Shown: positions 1 through 8,568, numbered from the stretch's first letter. The stretch is 32,761 nt of DNA from Saprospiraceae bacterium (GCA_013214355.1 JABSSL010000018.1:153679-186439); one strand, 5' to 3'. Program-made: numbers and translations. The notes: generated by a model not told the origin, from the sequence alone.

Positions 1-959
1 AATAGAATGATGACCGAATAAACGATCGATGGAATCGTCAGCATCCAGACCTGCCAACGGGCGTACTCTTTGGGGAAGATGGAATGAATGTAGGCCATGA
101 AGAAAACAGTACCAAAGGTATAAGTCAGATAATCGATTTTAAACAAGATAAAATAGCTGGAACCTGGTGTCCAGCTGTAGCCCAACTGCTCGCCGGTCAA
201 TAAAGTCCTAATGGCCATGGCTAGCGAAGCAATGGCGAAATAAAGTAAAGATTTGTTCTGTTGTCGGAAGAAGAAAATGATGAAGTGATATACGGCAATA
301 ATCAACAGTACTCCAAATAAGAAAGCGTCTACCATGATCTGCCAGGAGGAACCTGCAAGAACGGCTTTAGGCGTGCCTAGACTCAGCACGGTGGGAATGC
401 CAATATTGCGTGCGTGGAAGTTGGAGATTTGTAGAATGATTTCTAATTCATCCTTTTCATTATCAAAGATCAATGGCAGGTGGGAGTAGTCCGGATTGGC
501 ATCTGCTGCTTGGCAAGTCACCTGTCCATTTTGATGGGCCAGCTTCCCATTTAGCAAAACTTGGAAAGCTGAATTGATTTGCTTGATGGATAGGGCCAGT
601 TTCATGCGTGGTAAACCGGTAACTAAAAGGCGGAAACTGGCACAGCCTTGGCCTTTTTCAAAGTAACTTCCAATCGTTCTTTCCCCCCAAGTATCAGGGA
701 GGTAGAGGTGGGTAGTAGCGGCTGGAAAACTATCGACTAATTCCCCCGGGATAAATGACCAATCTCCAATCAATTCTACTTCGGGGTAGAGGCTCGGATC
801 CCAGTCAATTAAAGATAAGCGTCCATTTTCTGCCTCAGCAGAATAGGTTTCATTCCCCTTAGGAGAAGCACAAGAGGTGAGTAGGAGGCATATCAGTAGA
901 CTGCATCCACACAGGATGTAGGTAAAGGGAATTCGAGTAATGGTAGTTTTATGTTTCAC
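1..959 (-). CDS. 7TM-DISM sensor protein, 3' end cut by window
   Basis: The frame is open from a GTG at 959 to the window edge, about 319 codons, and the C-terminus is missing. An in-frame TAG lies 24 bases upstream of the GTG and there is no in-frame ATG between them, so GTG is the most likely start. The N-terminus is a lipoprotein-type signal ending LLLTSC. A periplasmic beta-rich region of about 190 residues follows, containing WDPSLYPEVELIGDWSF and a YLPDTWG motif. At least four hydrophobic helices come next, with the AVYHFIIFFFRQQNKSLLYF segment typical of the 7TMR-DISM membrane domain. In this family the cut-off C-terminus is normally an output domain such as a histidine kinase, GGDEF or HTH; which one applies here cannot be seen. 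It is probably a membrane receptor for a small extracellular ligand. The family call is confident; the ligand is unknown. Confidence 0.8.
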   Translation of the reverse strand, partial: MKHKTTITRIPFTYILCGCSLLICLLLTSCASPKGNETYSAEAENGRLSLIDWDPSLYPEVELIGDWSFIPGELVDSFPAATTHLYLPDTWGERTIGSYFEKGQGCASFRLLVTGLPRMKLALSIKQINSAFQVLLNGKLAHQNGQVTCQAADANPDYSHLPLIFDNEKDELEIILQISNFHARNIGIPTVLSLGTPKAVLAGSSWQIMVDAFLFGVLLIIAVYHFIIFFFRQQNKSLLYFAIASLAMAIRTLLTGEQLGYSWTPGSSYFILFKIDYLTYTFGTVFFMAYIHSIFPKEYARWQVWMLTIPSIVYSVIIL

Positions 960-1018
960 AGTAGAAAACCAGGCTTTAACATGCTATCACAAAGTACGAA
1001 ATGCTAGGCATATGGACT

Positions 1019-1750
1019 TCAATTCGAATTCCAAGGGATATATAGGTGATCTCTACCCCATTTTTCGATACGGACCTCCAGTTTGATCATTCCTACTAGA
1101 ATGGGCGTAAATGCAAAAATGACAAAAATGATAATCCAATCTGCAGAAAGAAAACCCTTCACCAGGGCCAATAGTAGACTCGTTACTAGGGCGAAGCCAG
1201 ACCACACTAAGAAGAGGAACACTAAGGATTGACCTACTATCAAGACCTTCAGCTGTCTTTCCGAAAGTCTCAAGGGGGGCTGTTCAGGGTTTTTCTTTTC
1301 CAGATAGTCGCTTAGGCCGGGCCTTCGAGCCAGATATTTCATAAGTTCCTGTCCGGGCATGAGTAAGGCCAGGAGAAACATGAGCCCCTCTAGGCCAGGG
1401 AAATAATCTCCTGCGGCCCATTTCATCAACCATCTTGTAAAATACATCCAACCAACCACCAAGGTAACAATCAGAAGGGCAATGGGTAGATGGTAATACA
1501 AGAGCTTCAACCAGCTGTCATGACGGATCTGAGCCGGCGTCTTAATGCGGAGGTCGTGGAGCGTCTTGGGATAAAGGGTTAAGGCGTAACCAGCAAAAAC
1601 AACTAGACAAAGAGTAGTAATCGGGCCAACCAAGGGTTTACTATAGAGGAAGTTATAGTGCTGTACGTAGTAATAGATCGCAAAACCGAAACCAATTAAG
1701 GCCGGTGCAGCAATCTGGAGGGCAAACCAACGTTTTTGCGATTTTTTCAT
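1019..1750 (-). CDS. Integral membrane protein, tandem paralogue A
   Basis: A 243-residue polytopic membrane protein with hydrophobic helices near residues 10-28, 40-60, 83-105, 168-198 and 203-223. I do not recognise its family. It is a clear paralogue of the gene immediately upstream (1785-2516): both start MKKSQKRW, share the YALTLYPKTL motif and end with EKWGRD(H/Q)LYIPW. A start at 1762 is possible, but the ATG at 1750 aligns exactly with the paralogue's start, and the 15 bases before both ATGs are also alike, so the duplication probably included the leader. No catalytic motif is visible. The linker between the fourth and fifth helices is charged and probably cytoplasmic. It is likely co-transcribed with its paralogue. 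Confidence 0.75.
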   Translation of the reverse strand: MKKSQKRWFALQIAAPALIGFGFAIYYYVQHYNFLYSKPLVGPITTLCLVVFAGYALTLYPKTLHDLRIKTPAQIRHDSWLKLLYYHLPIALLIVTLVVGWMYFTRWLMKWAAGDYFPGLEGLMFLLALLMPGQELMKYLARRPGLSDYLEKKNPEQPPLRLSERQLKVLIVGQSLVFLFLVWSGFALVTSLLLALVKGFLSADWIIIFVIFAFTPILVGMIKLEVRIEKWGRDHLYIPWNSN

Positions 1751-1784
1751 ACGGTTTAGCAACTACAATCCATTCGATACCATG

Positions 1785-2516
1785 TCAAAAAGAACTCCAT
1801 GGAATGTATAGCTGATCCCTTCCCCATTTTTCCAACTTGAGCTCAAGTTTGCCAGAAATGATAATGACTGGAATGTATAGAAATAGGATAGTCAACATAA
1901 CCATAGCTGGAGGGAGGAAGATCCTAGCTAGATAAATGACCAATGCGGTGACCAAGGTAAACCCGAACCAGACCGTTAACAAAAAAGCTAGGGACTGAGC
2001 CACAATAAGTACTTTCAGGGCAGGGGTTGAAAATTTAAGCTCTACCCGGTTCCGGCTTCTCGGATGAAGATACTCTTTTAGGCCTTTTCTGCGGTCCAAG
2101 TATTTCATTACTTCTTGTAATAACATCAAAAATGCTAACACAAACATCAGCCCTGTTAGCCCTGGATAATACTCACTAGCCGCCCATTTGATCGTGGCTT
2201 GAGAGAAGTAAAGCCATCCTGCGACTATCGCAAGTACCAACAAAGCGATAGGTATGTAAATCAGGATTGTTTTGGTCCAATTCAACTGCCTAAGCTCTTG
2301 AGGAGATCTAGTATTGAGCAGCATGAGGGTTTTGGGGTAAAGGGTCAACGCATAGGCCGCAAAAACGATGAGAGATAGCGTAGCAAGAGGCCCCAGCAAG
2401 GCCTTACTATACAGGTAATCATAGTTTTTGATGTAATAGTAAAGCCCAAATCCAAATGCGATAAGAGCCGGCGCAGAAATCTGCAAGGCCAACCAGCGTT
2501 TTTGTGACTTTTTCAT
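1785..2516 (-). CDS. Integral membrane protein, tandem paralogue B
   Basis: A 243-residue polytopic membrane protein, the same length as its downstream neighbour when that is started at its aligned ATG. Hydrophobic segments lie near residues 10-28, 40-60, 85-105, 118-138, 168-198 and 203-222. The N-terminal MKKSQKRWLALQ and the C-terminal EKWGRDQLYIPW are nearly identical in the two copies, whereas the middle linker (around residues 145-165) has diverged. That suggests conserved packing with a variable cytoplasmic loop. No enzyme or transporter signature is recognised. It lies 35 bases downstream of the TerB-like gene on the same strand and may share its transcript. Confidence 0.75.
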   Translation of the reverse strand: MKKSQKRWLALQISAPALIAFGFGLYYYIKNYDYLYSKALLGPLATLSLIVFAAYALTLYPKTLMLLNTRSPQELRQLNWTKTILIYIPIALLVLAIVAGWLYFSQATIKWAASEYYPGLTGLMFVLAFLMLLQEVMKYLDRRKGLKEYLHPRSRNRVELKFSTPALKVLIVAQSLAFLLTVWFGFTLVTALVIYLARIFLPPAMVMLTILFLYIPVIIISGKLELKLEKWGRDQLYIPWSSF

Positions 2517-2551
2517 GTGATTTGGAAACTACGCTGTGAGAAGTGTAGCGT

Positions 2552-2917
2552 TTAGGAACGCTGCTTGAATTCCTCAATCAAGTCCTTCTGAAAACGATCA
2601 ATTAAAGCACGTTCTTCTTCAACCACCCCAAGACTGGACTCTGCCACAGCTTCTAGCACTTCTACCATGAATTGATATTCAGGATCTGGCCCAATATCAA
2701 AGCAGGCGTGCAAAACCTTCTGGTAAAGCTCTTCCAGATTATTTTCCTTTTTGGCTTCGTAATTAAAGGACCAAATGATTTCTTTGGACCATGGATGTGC
2801 CTTAAGAATCTTCTCTAATTCATCCACTTCTTCTTTTTGAATTTCTCCATCTGCTTTAGCCAATACATAAAGTAGTTCGCCAAAGGCATCGTACAGCGCG
2901 ATTTTGTTTCCACTCAT
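2552..2917 (-). CDS. TerB-like helical protein
   Basis: A soluble, acidic, all-helical 121-residue protein. The N-terminal half has LLYVLAKADGEIQKEEVDEL, the hallmark of the TerB/DjlA N-terminal fold, in which an acidic loop (ADGEI..EE) joins two helices and can bind metal. The second half has the paired pattern of a duplicated TerB helix (VLEAVAESSLGVVEEERALI). Family members are stress or tellurite-associated and often work near membranes; a specific role cannot be given. It is the first gene of a minus-strand run with the two paralogous membrane proteins, so it may be their cytoplasmic partner (inference from order only). Confidence 0.7.
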   Translation of the reverse strand: MSGNKIALYDAFGELLYVLAKADGEIQKEEVDELEKILKAHPWSKEIIWSFNYEAKKENNLEELYQKVLHACFDIGPDPEYQFMVEVLEAVAESSLGVVEEERALIDRFQKDLIEEFKQRS

Positions 2918-3233
2918 AGTGCATAAGTTAATGCAAGTTGCAATTCATCCTCAAGAGCCCAAATGCGTCAGATATTTACTGCAAAACCAAGCTCTCGGCT
3001 CTGTGTTGCCGCAAAATCTTCCTTTGTTGTGCTCATTCATTGCAACTTGGGTCAATTAGTTTTATACAAGAATACCAATTACTTTCGAGATGGAGTGTCA
3101 AATGTGTGGTATTGTTGGTGAGAATCTATCTGACTCTAGGATAGGCCCCTGCCAGGGCGAGGGATTACCCATTTGCTTACCTCCTTGATCACCCCAGCCG
3201 ATGGATGGTGTCTTCCACCACCATCTCTTCGTC
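2918..3233. other. 316-base intergenic stretch with an inverted repeat
   Basis: I see no convincing gene here. It lies between the end of the sulfatase gene and the start of the TerB-like gene, both on the minus strand, so it should hold a terminator for one transcript and no promoter is needed for the other. Its main structure is an 11-base perfect inverted repeat, CAAGTTGCAAT at 2934-2944 and ATTGCAACTTG at 3039-3049, about 95 bases apart. Confidence 0.5.
2934..3049. repeat. Segment bounded by 11-bp inverted repeats
   Basis: CAAGTTGCAAT (2934-2944) and its exact reverse complement ATTGCAACTTG (3039-3049) flank a 94-base cysteine-codon-like, non-coding segment. The spacing is too large for a simple terminator. 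It could be a small dispersed repeat or MITE-like unit, or chance. No transposase is present and no flanking duplication was seen. Confidence 0.3.
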
Positions 3234-4691
3234 CTATTTGATCAGCTTCCAGGTTTGACTCTCTGCACTAATTTCTACATCCCAGGGCTGGGGAGGATTG
3301 GGATGATAACGTGGCTCCGCATCTTTTGCGGGAAAGCGAGTGATAGTCTGGCTAAGCTGCTCAAAGTTGGATCGCCTTTCCTCTGTGTTTAACTCTGTTA
3401 TGATATTGGTAGTTTCGAAAGGGTCCACAATCAGGTCAAAGAATTTTTCAGCCTTGCCTTCAGTATTGATGTAAAGCTTGTATTGCTGATTCCGAATTAC
3501 CCGATCGCGAAATACATATTGATTTTCTACCCCGTTATCAGTCAGTTTCGCCTTGTTGCCTCCACCCATACTGAGGATCCACTTCCGGCCTTCCGGATGA
3601 TCGGGATCCAATAGCAGAGGCTTAAAGGAATGGCCATCTAGAGGATACTCGGCCTCACCTATTTGCAATTTCTCTGGAACATTTGTTCCGGCCAAGTCCA
3701 AGAAAGTAGGAAGAAGATCTGTGAAATCTACTAGTGCTTGTGTACTTTGATTAGACTTCAGTTTAGCTGGCCAACTTACAATGAAGGGAGAAGCAATTCC
3801 CGCTTCAATGGTTTTTGACTTTCCCCCATCTACAGCCTGCCCCTTATAATTCCCAACTAGCCCTCGACTCGTGCCATTATCGGTTGTCCATATGATGACC
3901 GTATTCTCCCTTTTTCCAACTGCTTCCAAGGCCGCCACCATTTCGCCCAGAATTTTATCGGTATATCGGACCATGGCTTTGTGTTTCCCAATGGGCTCAT
4001 CGGCCGATTCGTCAGGGGTGTTGACCAAGGGAGGATGGGTTAGAACCATGGGGTAATAGGCGAAGAAGGGTTGGTCTCTTTCTTCTTGCATGAATTGAAT
4101 CAGAAAATCCTTGAAAACATCTGGACCAAAGGATTCTGCATAGGTCCTGCTGCCGTCTTTAGTGAAAATGTAAGGATCTTGGAAGCGTTCGGCGCTCGCT
4201 GGGATGCCCGTTTCGTAACCCGTCCACATACAGTAATCCTCAAAGCCCGCTTTCAGGAGGGCGTCAGGTTCGACACGAAAGTCATCAATTTGCCATTTCC
4301 CAGCGATGGCCGTGGCATAGCCTGCCTCTTGCATGTAGTTGGCGACGGAAGGATTTAGCCTTTCATCAAAATGTGCACCACCGCCCCACCTTGGGACATC
4401 CCAATGGTTAACCCAGCCATGCCGAAAGGGGTATTGACCGGTGAGAAATGTAAGTCTGGTAGGCGTGCATTGCGGCATGGAATATACGTTGTGAAAGAGC
4501 ATGCCACTTGCAGCCAGTTTATCAATGTGCGGGGTCTCAATATCCTCCGCACCGTAGCAACTTACCCATTCTTTACCCAGATCATCCACCAGAATGAAAA
4601 GAATGTTGGGACGAACTTCTGGAGTGGTGCTAGCGGATGGATTGGAGCACGAAAAAGCAATTAAGCAAACAAACGGTAGTATTCTAAACAT
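3234..4691 (-). CDS. Sulfatase (arylsulfatase, S1-type) lipoprotein
   Basis: A 485-residue alkaline-phosphatase-superfamily sulfatase that hydrolyses sulfate esters, probably of sulfated glycans. The N-terminus carries a lipoprotein signal ending AFSC at Cys15. RPNILFILVDDLG (residues 27-39) supplies the paired metal-binding aspartates. CTPTRLTFLTGQYPFR from Cys75 is the C-x-P-x-R signature; that cysteine must be oxidised to formylglycine by a maturase encoded elsewhere. Further conserved pieces are AIAGKWQ, THPPL and TTDNGTSRGLVGNYKG. I chose the start at 4691 because a longer frame from 4736 would run into the upstream esterase and bury the signal peptide. It begins 7 bases after the esterase stop, so it is the last gene of a three-gene operon. 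The substrate is unknown. Confidence 0.9.
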   Translation of the reverse strand: MFRILPFVCLIAFSCSNPSASTTPEVRPNILFILVDDLGKEWVSCYGAEDIETPHIDKLAASGMLFHNVYSMPQCTPTRLTFLTGQYPFRHGWVNHWDVPRWGGGAHFDERLNPSVANYMQEAGYATAIAGKWQIDDFRVEPDALLKAGFEDYCMWTGYETGIPASAERFQDPYIFTKDGSRTYAESFGPDVFKDFLIQFMQEERDQPFFAYYPMVLTHPPLVNTPDESADEPIGKHKAMVRYTDKILGEMVAALEAVGKRENTVIIWTTDNGTSRGLVGNYKGQAVDGGKSKTIEAGIASPFIVSWPAKLKSNQSTQALVDFTDLLPTFLDLAGTNVPEKLQIGEAEYPLDGHSFKPLLLDPDHPEGRKWILSMGGGNKAKLTDNGVENQYVFRDRVIRNQQYKLYINTEGKAEKFFDLIVDPFETTNIITELNTEERRSNFEQLSQTITRFPAKDAEPRYHPNPPQPWDVEISAESQTWKLIK

Positions 4692-4698
4692 TAGGATT

Positions 4699-5538
4699 TT
4701 ATGACTTTTCGCTGTAAAAATATAGTAAGATATCATCCAATAGAGGCTTCCAATTGCTCCAGTCGTGTCCTTTGGCTACTTCTCTATACGTTATTGTGTA
4801 CTCTTTTTCTTCCAGAATACGCTTCAACTTTCGAGCCGCTGGAGCGGTATCATTTACGGTTCCGGTGCTGAGGTAAATGTCAATCGGTAGTTTCGGGCTT
4901 TCTTGGTAAGCTTTGAATATGTCTGGGCAGGGATGGGGGGCTGGAGATTGTATACCGACTTTCCCAAAAAGATCACTACCATATAGCCCAAAGTACATGG
5001 AGTTGAGCCCGCCAAAAGAAACACCAAGTATGCTTCGATTTTGCTGTGTGGTATCTGTGCTAAAATTCTGATCGATCACAGGTACTAATTCCTGTCGATA
5101 GAAATCAAGGTATCTAGGATTACATAGAAACTCTAACTCTCGGCGATTATCCCTTCTATTGTCGGGACCGATAGCATCGACTAAGACAAGAATGACGGGC
5201 TTTATTTTCTGTCGCTTCAGTAGGCGATCTGTAATTTGAAGAAGCCTTCCTTGTTCTTTATACCAATATCCATCGGTTACGTACAAAACGGGATACTTCA
5301 AACCCTCTTGATAACCTTTAGGAAGGTGCACCCAATATTGCAGATCATAGCCTAATAGCTGACTTTTGATCCGATGTAACTCGGTTGTGCTCTTGTTTAG
5401 ACCTGGACCCAACTGTACTGCAATCGACTGCCGAGCGTCTTCGCCGAGGTTCTCCTCCTTGACTTCAGCACTTGGCCGATGGCAGGCCGAAAACAGTAGG
5501 AGTAGAATGAGATAAAAGATACCTTTGTGCATAAGCAT
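4699..5538 (-). CDS. Esterase D-family alpha/beta hydrolase lipoprotein
   Basis: A 279-residue lipoprotein (signal peptide ending LLFSAC, Cys19) with a putative esterase/IroE-like alpha/beta-hydrolase domain. The nucleophile elbow is GVSFGG with Ser174. The likely acid is Asp230 in STGTVND and the likely base is His258 in KGHDW. YPVLYVTDG (residues 82-90) is the typical first-strand motif of this family, which includes enterochelin esterases and feruloyl/acetyl esterases. The ATG directly follows the TAA of the upstream gene with no spacer, so translation is probably coupled. Location beside a lipoprotein sulfatase suggests work on an esterified or sulfated substrate at the cell surface or periplasm (inference). 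Confidence 0.85.
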   Translation of the reverse strand: MLMHKGIFYLILLLLFSACHRPSAEVKEENLGEDARQSIAVQLGPGLNKSTTELHRIKSQLLGYDLQYWVHLPKGYQEGLKYPVLYVTDGYWYKEQGRLLQITDRLLKRQKIKPVILVLVDAIGPDNRRDNRRELEFLCNPRYLDFYRQELVPVIDQNFSTDTTQQNRSILGVSFGGLNSMYFGLYGSDLFGKVGIQSPAPHPCPDIFKAYQESPKLPIDIYLSTGTVNDTAPAARKLKRILEEKEYTITYREVAKGHDWSNWKPLLDDILLYFYSEKS

Positions 5539-6315
5539 TTATTCGGTTACGACGGTTATTTCTTCCCCTTGCAGCCAATGTTTCAGCAATACTTGATTTC
5601 CACTAATTGGGACCAGATAGAATCGTCCATAGGAAGCAAAGACCTCGGACTCCTCAATTCGTTCTATCATTACCCCTTGAGCATCTAGATAGTTGGAGTG
5701 AATGAGATATATCTTCTCTGCCTTCTTCAGTAGAAATCCAACGTGACTTGCATCAAAACCAATAAAATAGATGCCCTCCTGTGTCAGTGAATACAGCTTG
5801 TCGATGTTCTTATTCGTACTATCCAACGCCAAGGTTAGAACTTGACTCGTATCGATGGCCAGGGATTTCGCTTCATGAATCGGTAATTGTTGAGCCAAGC
5901 GATAGCGGTTGACTTGCAAGCCAAGGTGCTGTAGGGTAGTGGAGACGAAATAGCCACACGCTATCTCGCCCTTTCTGGGCTGGGCCGTATGTCCTTCGAA
6001 GGACCAAGAGGTTCCATACCAAAAAGGAATTATTTGATTGACGAGCAGTTCTGTGAAAACACTATCAATAGCATCTTTTGGCTCAGTTGAAATCAGCTGC
6101 TCTTTGATCCGCTTTACCTGTTGCTTCATCTGAGCATAGGACAGGAAGGTATCAGGGAATTGTTGGATGCCTTGATGGAGTAGTTCCGCCTCCAATGAAA
6201 TGGTCCGGGTGGGAATAGTATCCGTAAGCAAATTAGGCCTTGAGTGGGCTGGGGTTGTCTCTTGGCAGGCCAAGAATAGGAAAAAGATCGCTATACTTAG
6301 GAGCCTTTCATTCAT
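5539..6315 (-). CDS. NlpC/P60-like cysteine hydrolase lipoprotein
   Basis: A 258-residue lipoprotein (signal peptide ending FLFLAC, Cys17), first gene of the three-gene minus-strand operon. The middle of the protein has GEIACGYFVSTTLQHLG around Cys120, then DASHVGFLL with His191 and LIHSN with Asn208. This order of Cys, His and polar residue, and their spacing, fit a papain-like NlpC/P60-type fold, in which the cysteine lies at the start of a helix. The YGTSW motif ahead of the cysteine is also typical of that superfamily. It may be a peptidoglycan or amide hydrolase; no substrate-specific domain (SH3 or LysM) is visible. The fold assignment is moderate. Confidence 0.6.
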   Translation of the reverse strand: MNERLLSIAIFFLFLACQETTPAHSRPNLLTDTIPTRTISLEAELLHQGIQQFPDTFLSYAQMKQQVKRIKEQLISTEPKDAIDSVFTELLVNQIIPFWYGTSWSFEGHTAQPRKGEIACGYFVSTTLQHLGLQVNRYRLAQQLPIHEAKSLAIDTSQVLTLALDSTNKNIDKLYSLTQEGIYFIGFDASHVGFLLKKAEKIYLIHSNYLDAQGVMIERIEESEVFASYGRFYLVPISGNQVLLKHWLQGEEITVVTE

Positions 6316-6376
6316 ATCTTCAATGACAAATGGTGTTTATTGACTCCAATTTACTATTTATGGGCAGAAGTTTTTA

Positions 6377-6406
6377 AGGGAGAAAGGAATTAGGACCTTC
6401 CTCCCT
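6377..6406. terminator. Hairpin between operon and protease gene
   Basis: An 11-base-pair stem with one mismatch (AGGGAGAAAGG against CCTTCCTCCCT) and an 8-base loop lies downstream of the protease stop on the minus strand. There is no U-run after it in the minus direction, so it may be a mRNA-stabilising or inefficient terminator hairpin rather than a classical one. Confidence 0.35.
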
Positions 6407-6452
6407 GTTCTAAATCTCTAGTCTCTAGGATTTTTTCCTAAAGAAGCTTATT

Positions 6453-8498
6453 CTAAAGCTTTGCAAGCACTGCCTCGCTGGTAGCAGGGACTTTGTATTT
6501 ATTGACTTGCAGAATGTGGACTTCGGTAGAATTGGTGCCAGTATTATTTTTCTTGATGGCCACCAAGTCACTTTCTGGCGCAAATGCAAAGGTGAAATTA
6601 TCGCCGGTCTCATGTAATATAGTACCGGTTTGTACGGAAAATGAGCGATAATTATGTGCTGCCGAAAGGACGTGAAATTCTGTTGATCCGGTACCTGTGC
6701 TATTTTTCTTGATAGCAATAAGGTCCCGATTTGGCGCCATAGCAAATTCGAAATTGTCTCCCGTTTCCTCCAATCCGGTACTAGTGTGAAGAGCGAAAGA
6801 ACGATACTTGGTAGCCGCAGAAAGGATATGTACCTCCGTCGTGTTGCTTCCTGTATTTCTTTTTTTGATAGCAACTAAATCTCGATTGGGTGCCAGAACA
6901 AAATCAAAATCATCACCAGTTTCATGTAAGGCTGTACTTGTATGCAGACTATATCTTCGATACTTACTATTAGCTGAGAGGATATGTATTTCAGTTGAGT
7001 TGGAACCAGTCCGGTCTTTTTTGATCACGAATAAGTCTCTATTGGGAGCGAGTAGAAACTGAAAGTTACTACCACTTTCATACAAGGGAGTACCGGTTTG
7101 CAAAGAGAAAGCCTGGTAATTCTGTGCTGCCGAAAGTACATGTACTTCGGTAGAGTTAGTACCCGTTCCCCTTTTCTTGATGGCAAAAATATCTCTATTT
7201 GGGGCCAAAGCAAACTCAAAATTATCGCCAGTTTCTTGCAATACTGTACCCGTTTGCAATTTAAATAGCATGTTTTGTAGCGTATGGAGTGCGTTGATTC
7301 TGCCTCTGCCCAACACTTGATCGGGTTGAATCAAATCTACTCCATTATTGATTCTACGCTGGATCTCTTCGAAGGTAGCTTCTGGTTTTATCTTAAGGGC
7401 CAATGCCACCAATCCAGCTACGTGTGGGCATGCCATAGACGTACCCCGCTTAGAAACATAATTGGAAGTTTTAAACTCCAATGATAGAATATCTACTCCT
7501 GGTGCAGAAACATCAACTGGTGCTACCCAATTTGAGAAACCCGCCCGCCTGTCGTTCTTATCCGTGGCTCCCACGGTAATCACGTTGGTCATATTGGCTG
7601 GAGAATAAAACTGGGTATCATCATTACTATTGCCAGCAGCAAATATGCAGATCCCTCCTTTACTATTGACATAGTTGATAGCGTCTTCCACTACACGGTT
7701 ATGCGGCCGGCGATTACGAGGTCCCCAACTATTATTCAGTACTTTTGCTCCATTATCAACTGCCCAACGAAGAGCTCTGGCAATTACCGAATCAAATGCA
7801 TTTGGGAAAATCTTGATGGCCATAATTTTGGCTTTTGGTGCTACTCCAATTACGCCAGTCTGGTTGTTCCCTACTGCTGCTATAGTACCAGCGACATGAG
7901 AACCATGTCCGTGATAGTCCATAGGATTATCATCATTGTCGCTGAAGTCAAAGCCAAATTTACCATCAGCTGAGGTCCACATATTGTCCCGCATATCAGG
8001 GTGATTGTAATCGACGCCAGTATCTACTACCGCTACTACTACATCTTCCCCTTCACTGATTTCCCAAGCAGGCTCACAATTAATCTTCTTCAGGCCCCAA
8101 AGATCATTAAAACTAGGATCATTAGGGATCATTAGGATCTCATTGAGTTCATCGATTTGGGCATATTCTACTTCGGCATTTCCATTCATCTCAGCGATCA
8201 ATGTTTCCAGGTCAGCACCATCTGGAGCTTCGATGGTGTAGGTCCTTCTCAAGCATTTTGCTTCTTCAGACATAGTACCATAGTCTTCGCCATAAGTTAC
8301 GGATTGAATAGCCTGTGGTCGATCTTCAATCTTTTGTGGGATTTCATAAGGTTCCTGCGTGCCATTGGCATCTACATGTAAGGGAGTACATTTGTAGGGA
8401 CTTTCGCCAAATCCGGCTGGGGAAACGGGCAATGCATTTTCGATAGCTGATGATTCCTTCATGCGTACAATGACTCGCCTTTGCTGTTTCTTTAGCAT
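6453..8498 (-). CDS. Subtilisin-like serine protease (S8) with five C-terminal propeller-like repeats
   Basis: A 681-residue S8 peptidase. Residues 1-125 look like an I9-type propeptide ending in EVEYAQIDE. The catalytic domain spans about 135-405 with Asp159 (VVDTGVD), His198 (HGSHVAGT), oxyanion Asn290 (AAGNSN) and Ser354 (GTSMACPH). Residues 414-672 are five tandem repeats of 52 residues with consensus LQTGTxLxETGDNF, then LAPNRDLxAIKK, then TGTNSTEVHVLSAA, probably a five-bladed propeller or lectin-like domain similar to FG-GAP/tachylectin-type repeats. There is no signal peptide, transmembrane segment or type IX sorting domain: the N-terminus is MLKKQQRRVIVRMK. The enzyme therefore looks cytoplasmic or is exported by an unrecognised route. 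A Bacteroidota promoter and a 64-base leader with an inverted repeat lie upstream. The small gene 179 bases upstream resembles its propeptide. Confidence 0.92.
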   Translation of the reverse strand: MLKKQQRRVIVRMKESSAIENALPVSPAGFGESPYKCTPLHVDANGTQEPYEIPQKIEDRPQAIQSVTYGEDYGTMSEEAKCLRRTYTIEAPDGADLETLIAEMNGNAEVEYAQIDELNEILMIPNDPSFNDLWGLKKINCEPAWEISEGEDVVVAVVDTGVDYNHPDMRDNMWTSADGKFGFDFSDNDDNPMDYHGHGSHVAGTIAAVGNNQTGVIGVAPKAKIMAIKIFPNAFDSVIARALRWAVDNGAKVLNNSWGPRNRRPHNRVVEDAINYVNSKGGICIFAAGNSNDDTQFYSPANMTNVITVGATDKNDRRAGFSNWVAPVDVSAPGVDILSLEFKTSNYVSKRGTSMACPHVAGLVALALKIKPEATFEEIQRRINNGVDLIQPDQVLGRGRINALHTLQNMLFKLQTGTVLQETGDNFEFALAPNRDIFAIKKRGTGTNSTEVHVLSAAQNYQAFSLQTGTPLYESGSNFQFLLAPNRDLFVIKKDRTGSNSTEIHILSANSKYRRYSLHTSTALHETGDDFDFVLAPNRDLVAIKKRNTGSNTTEVHILSAATKYRSFALHTSTGLEETGDNFEFAMAPNRDLIAIKKNSTGTGSTEFHVLSAAHNYRSFSVQTGTILHETGDNFTFAFAPESDLVAIKKNNTGTNSTEVHILQVNKYKVPATSEAVLAKL
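6499..7257 (-). repeat. Five tandem 156-bp coding repeats
   Basis: Five in-frame copies of a 156-base unit encode residues 414 to about 672 of the protease. The most conserved parts code for ETGDNF, APNRDL, AIKK and STEVHVLSAA. The copies differ at many synonymous positions, so this is an old array rather than a fresh expansion; the last copy is the most diverged (APESDL, and LQVNKY in place of LSAA). Confidence 0.85.
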
Positions 8499-8514
8499 AA
8501 TATTGTTGGTTTAA

Positions 8515-8552
8515 CTTAATATATTCCAACGGTCTCGTTGTGTTATATTAAG
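8515..8552. promoter_or_regulatory. Inverted repeat in protease leader
   Basis: CTTAATATA (8515-8523) and TATATTAAG (8544-8552) form a 9-base perfect inverted repeat inside the predicted 5' leader of the protease mRNA. It could be an operator or an mRNA hairpin. Being AT-rich, it could also be chance. Confidence 0.35.
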
Positions 8553-8568
8553 CGGGTTAATTATGCTT

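Noticed and set aside
6425-6874. 149-codon minus frame at the protease 3' end
   Set aside because: Shadow of the repeat-coding region in another frame; no independent start or family.
8110-8145. GGATCATTAGGGATCATTAGGATC micro-repeat in the protease gene
   Set aside because: Falls in coding sequence for an ordinary linker; too short and with no flanking structure.
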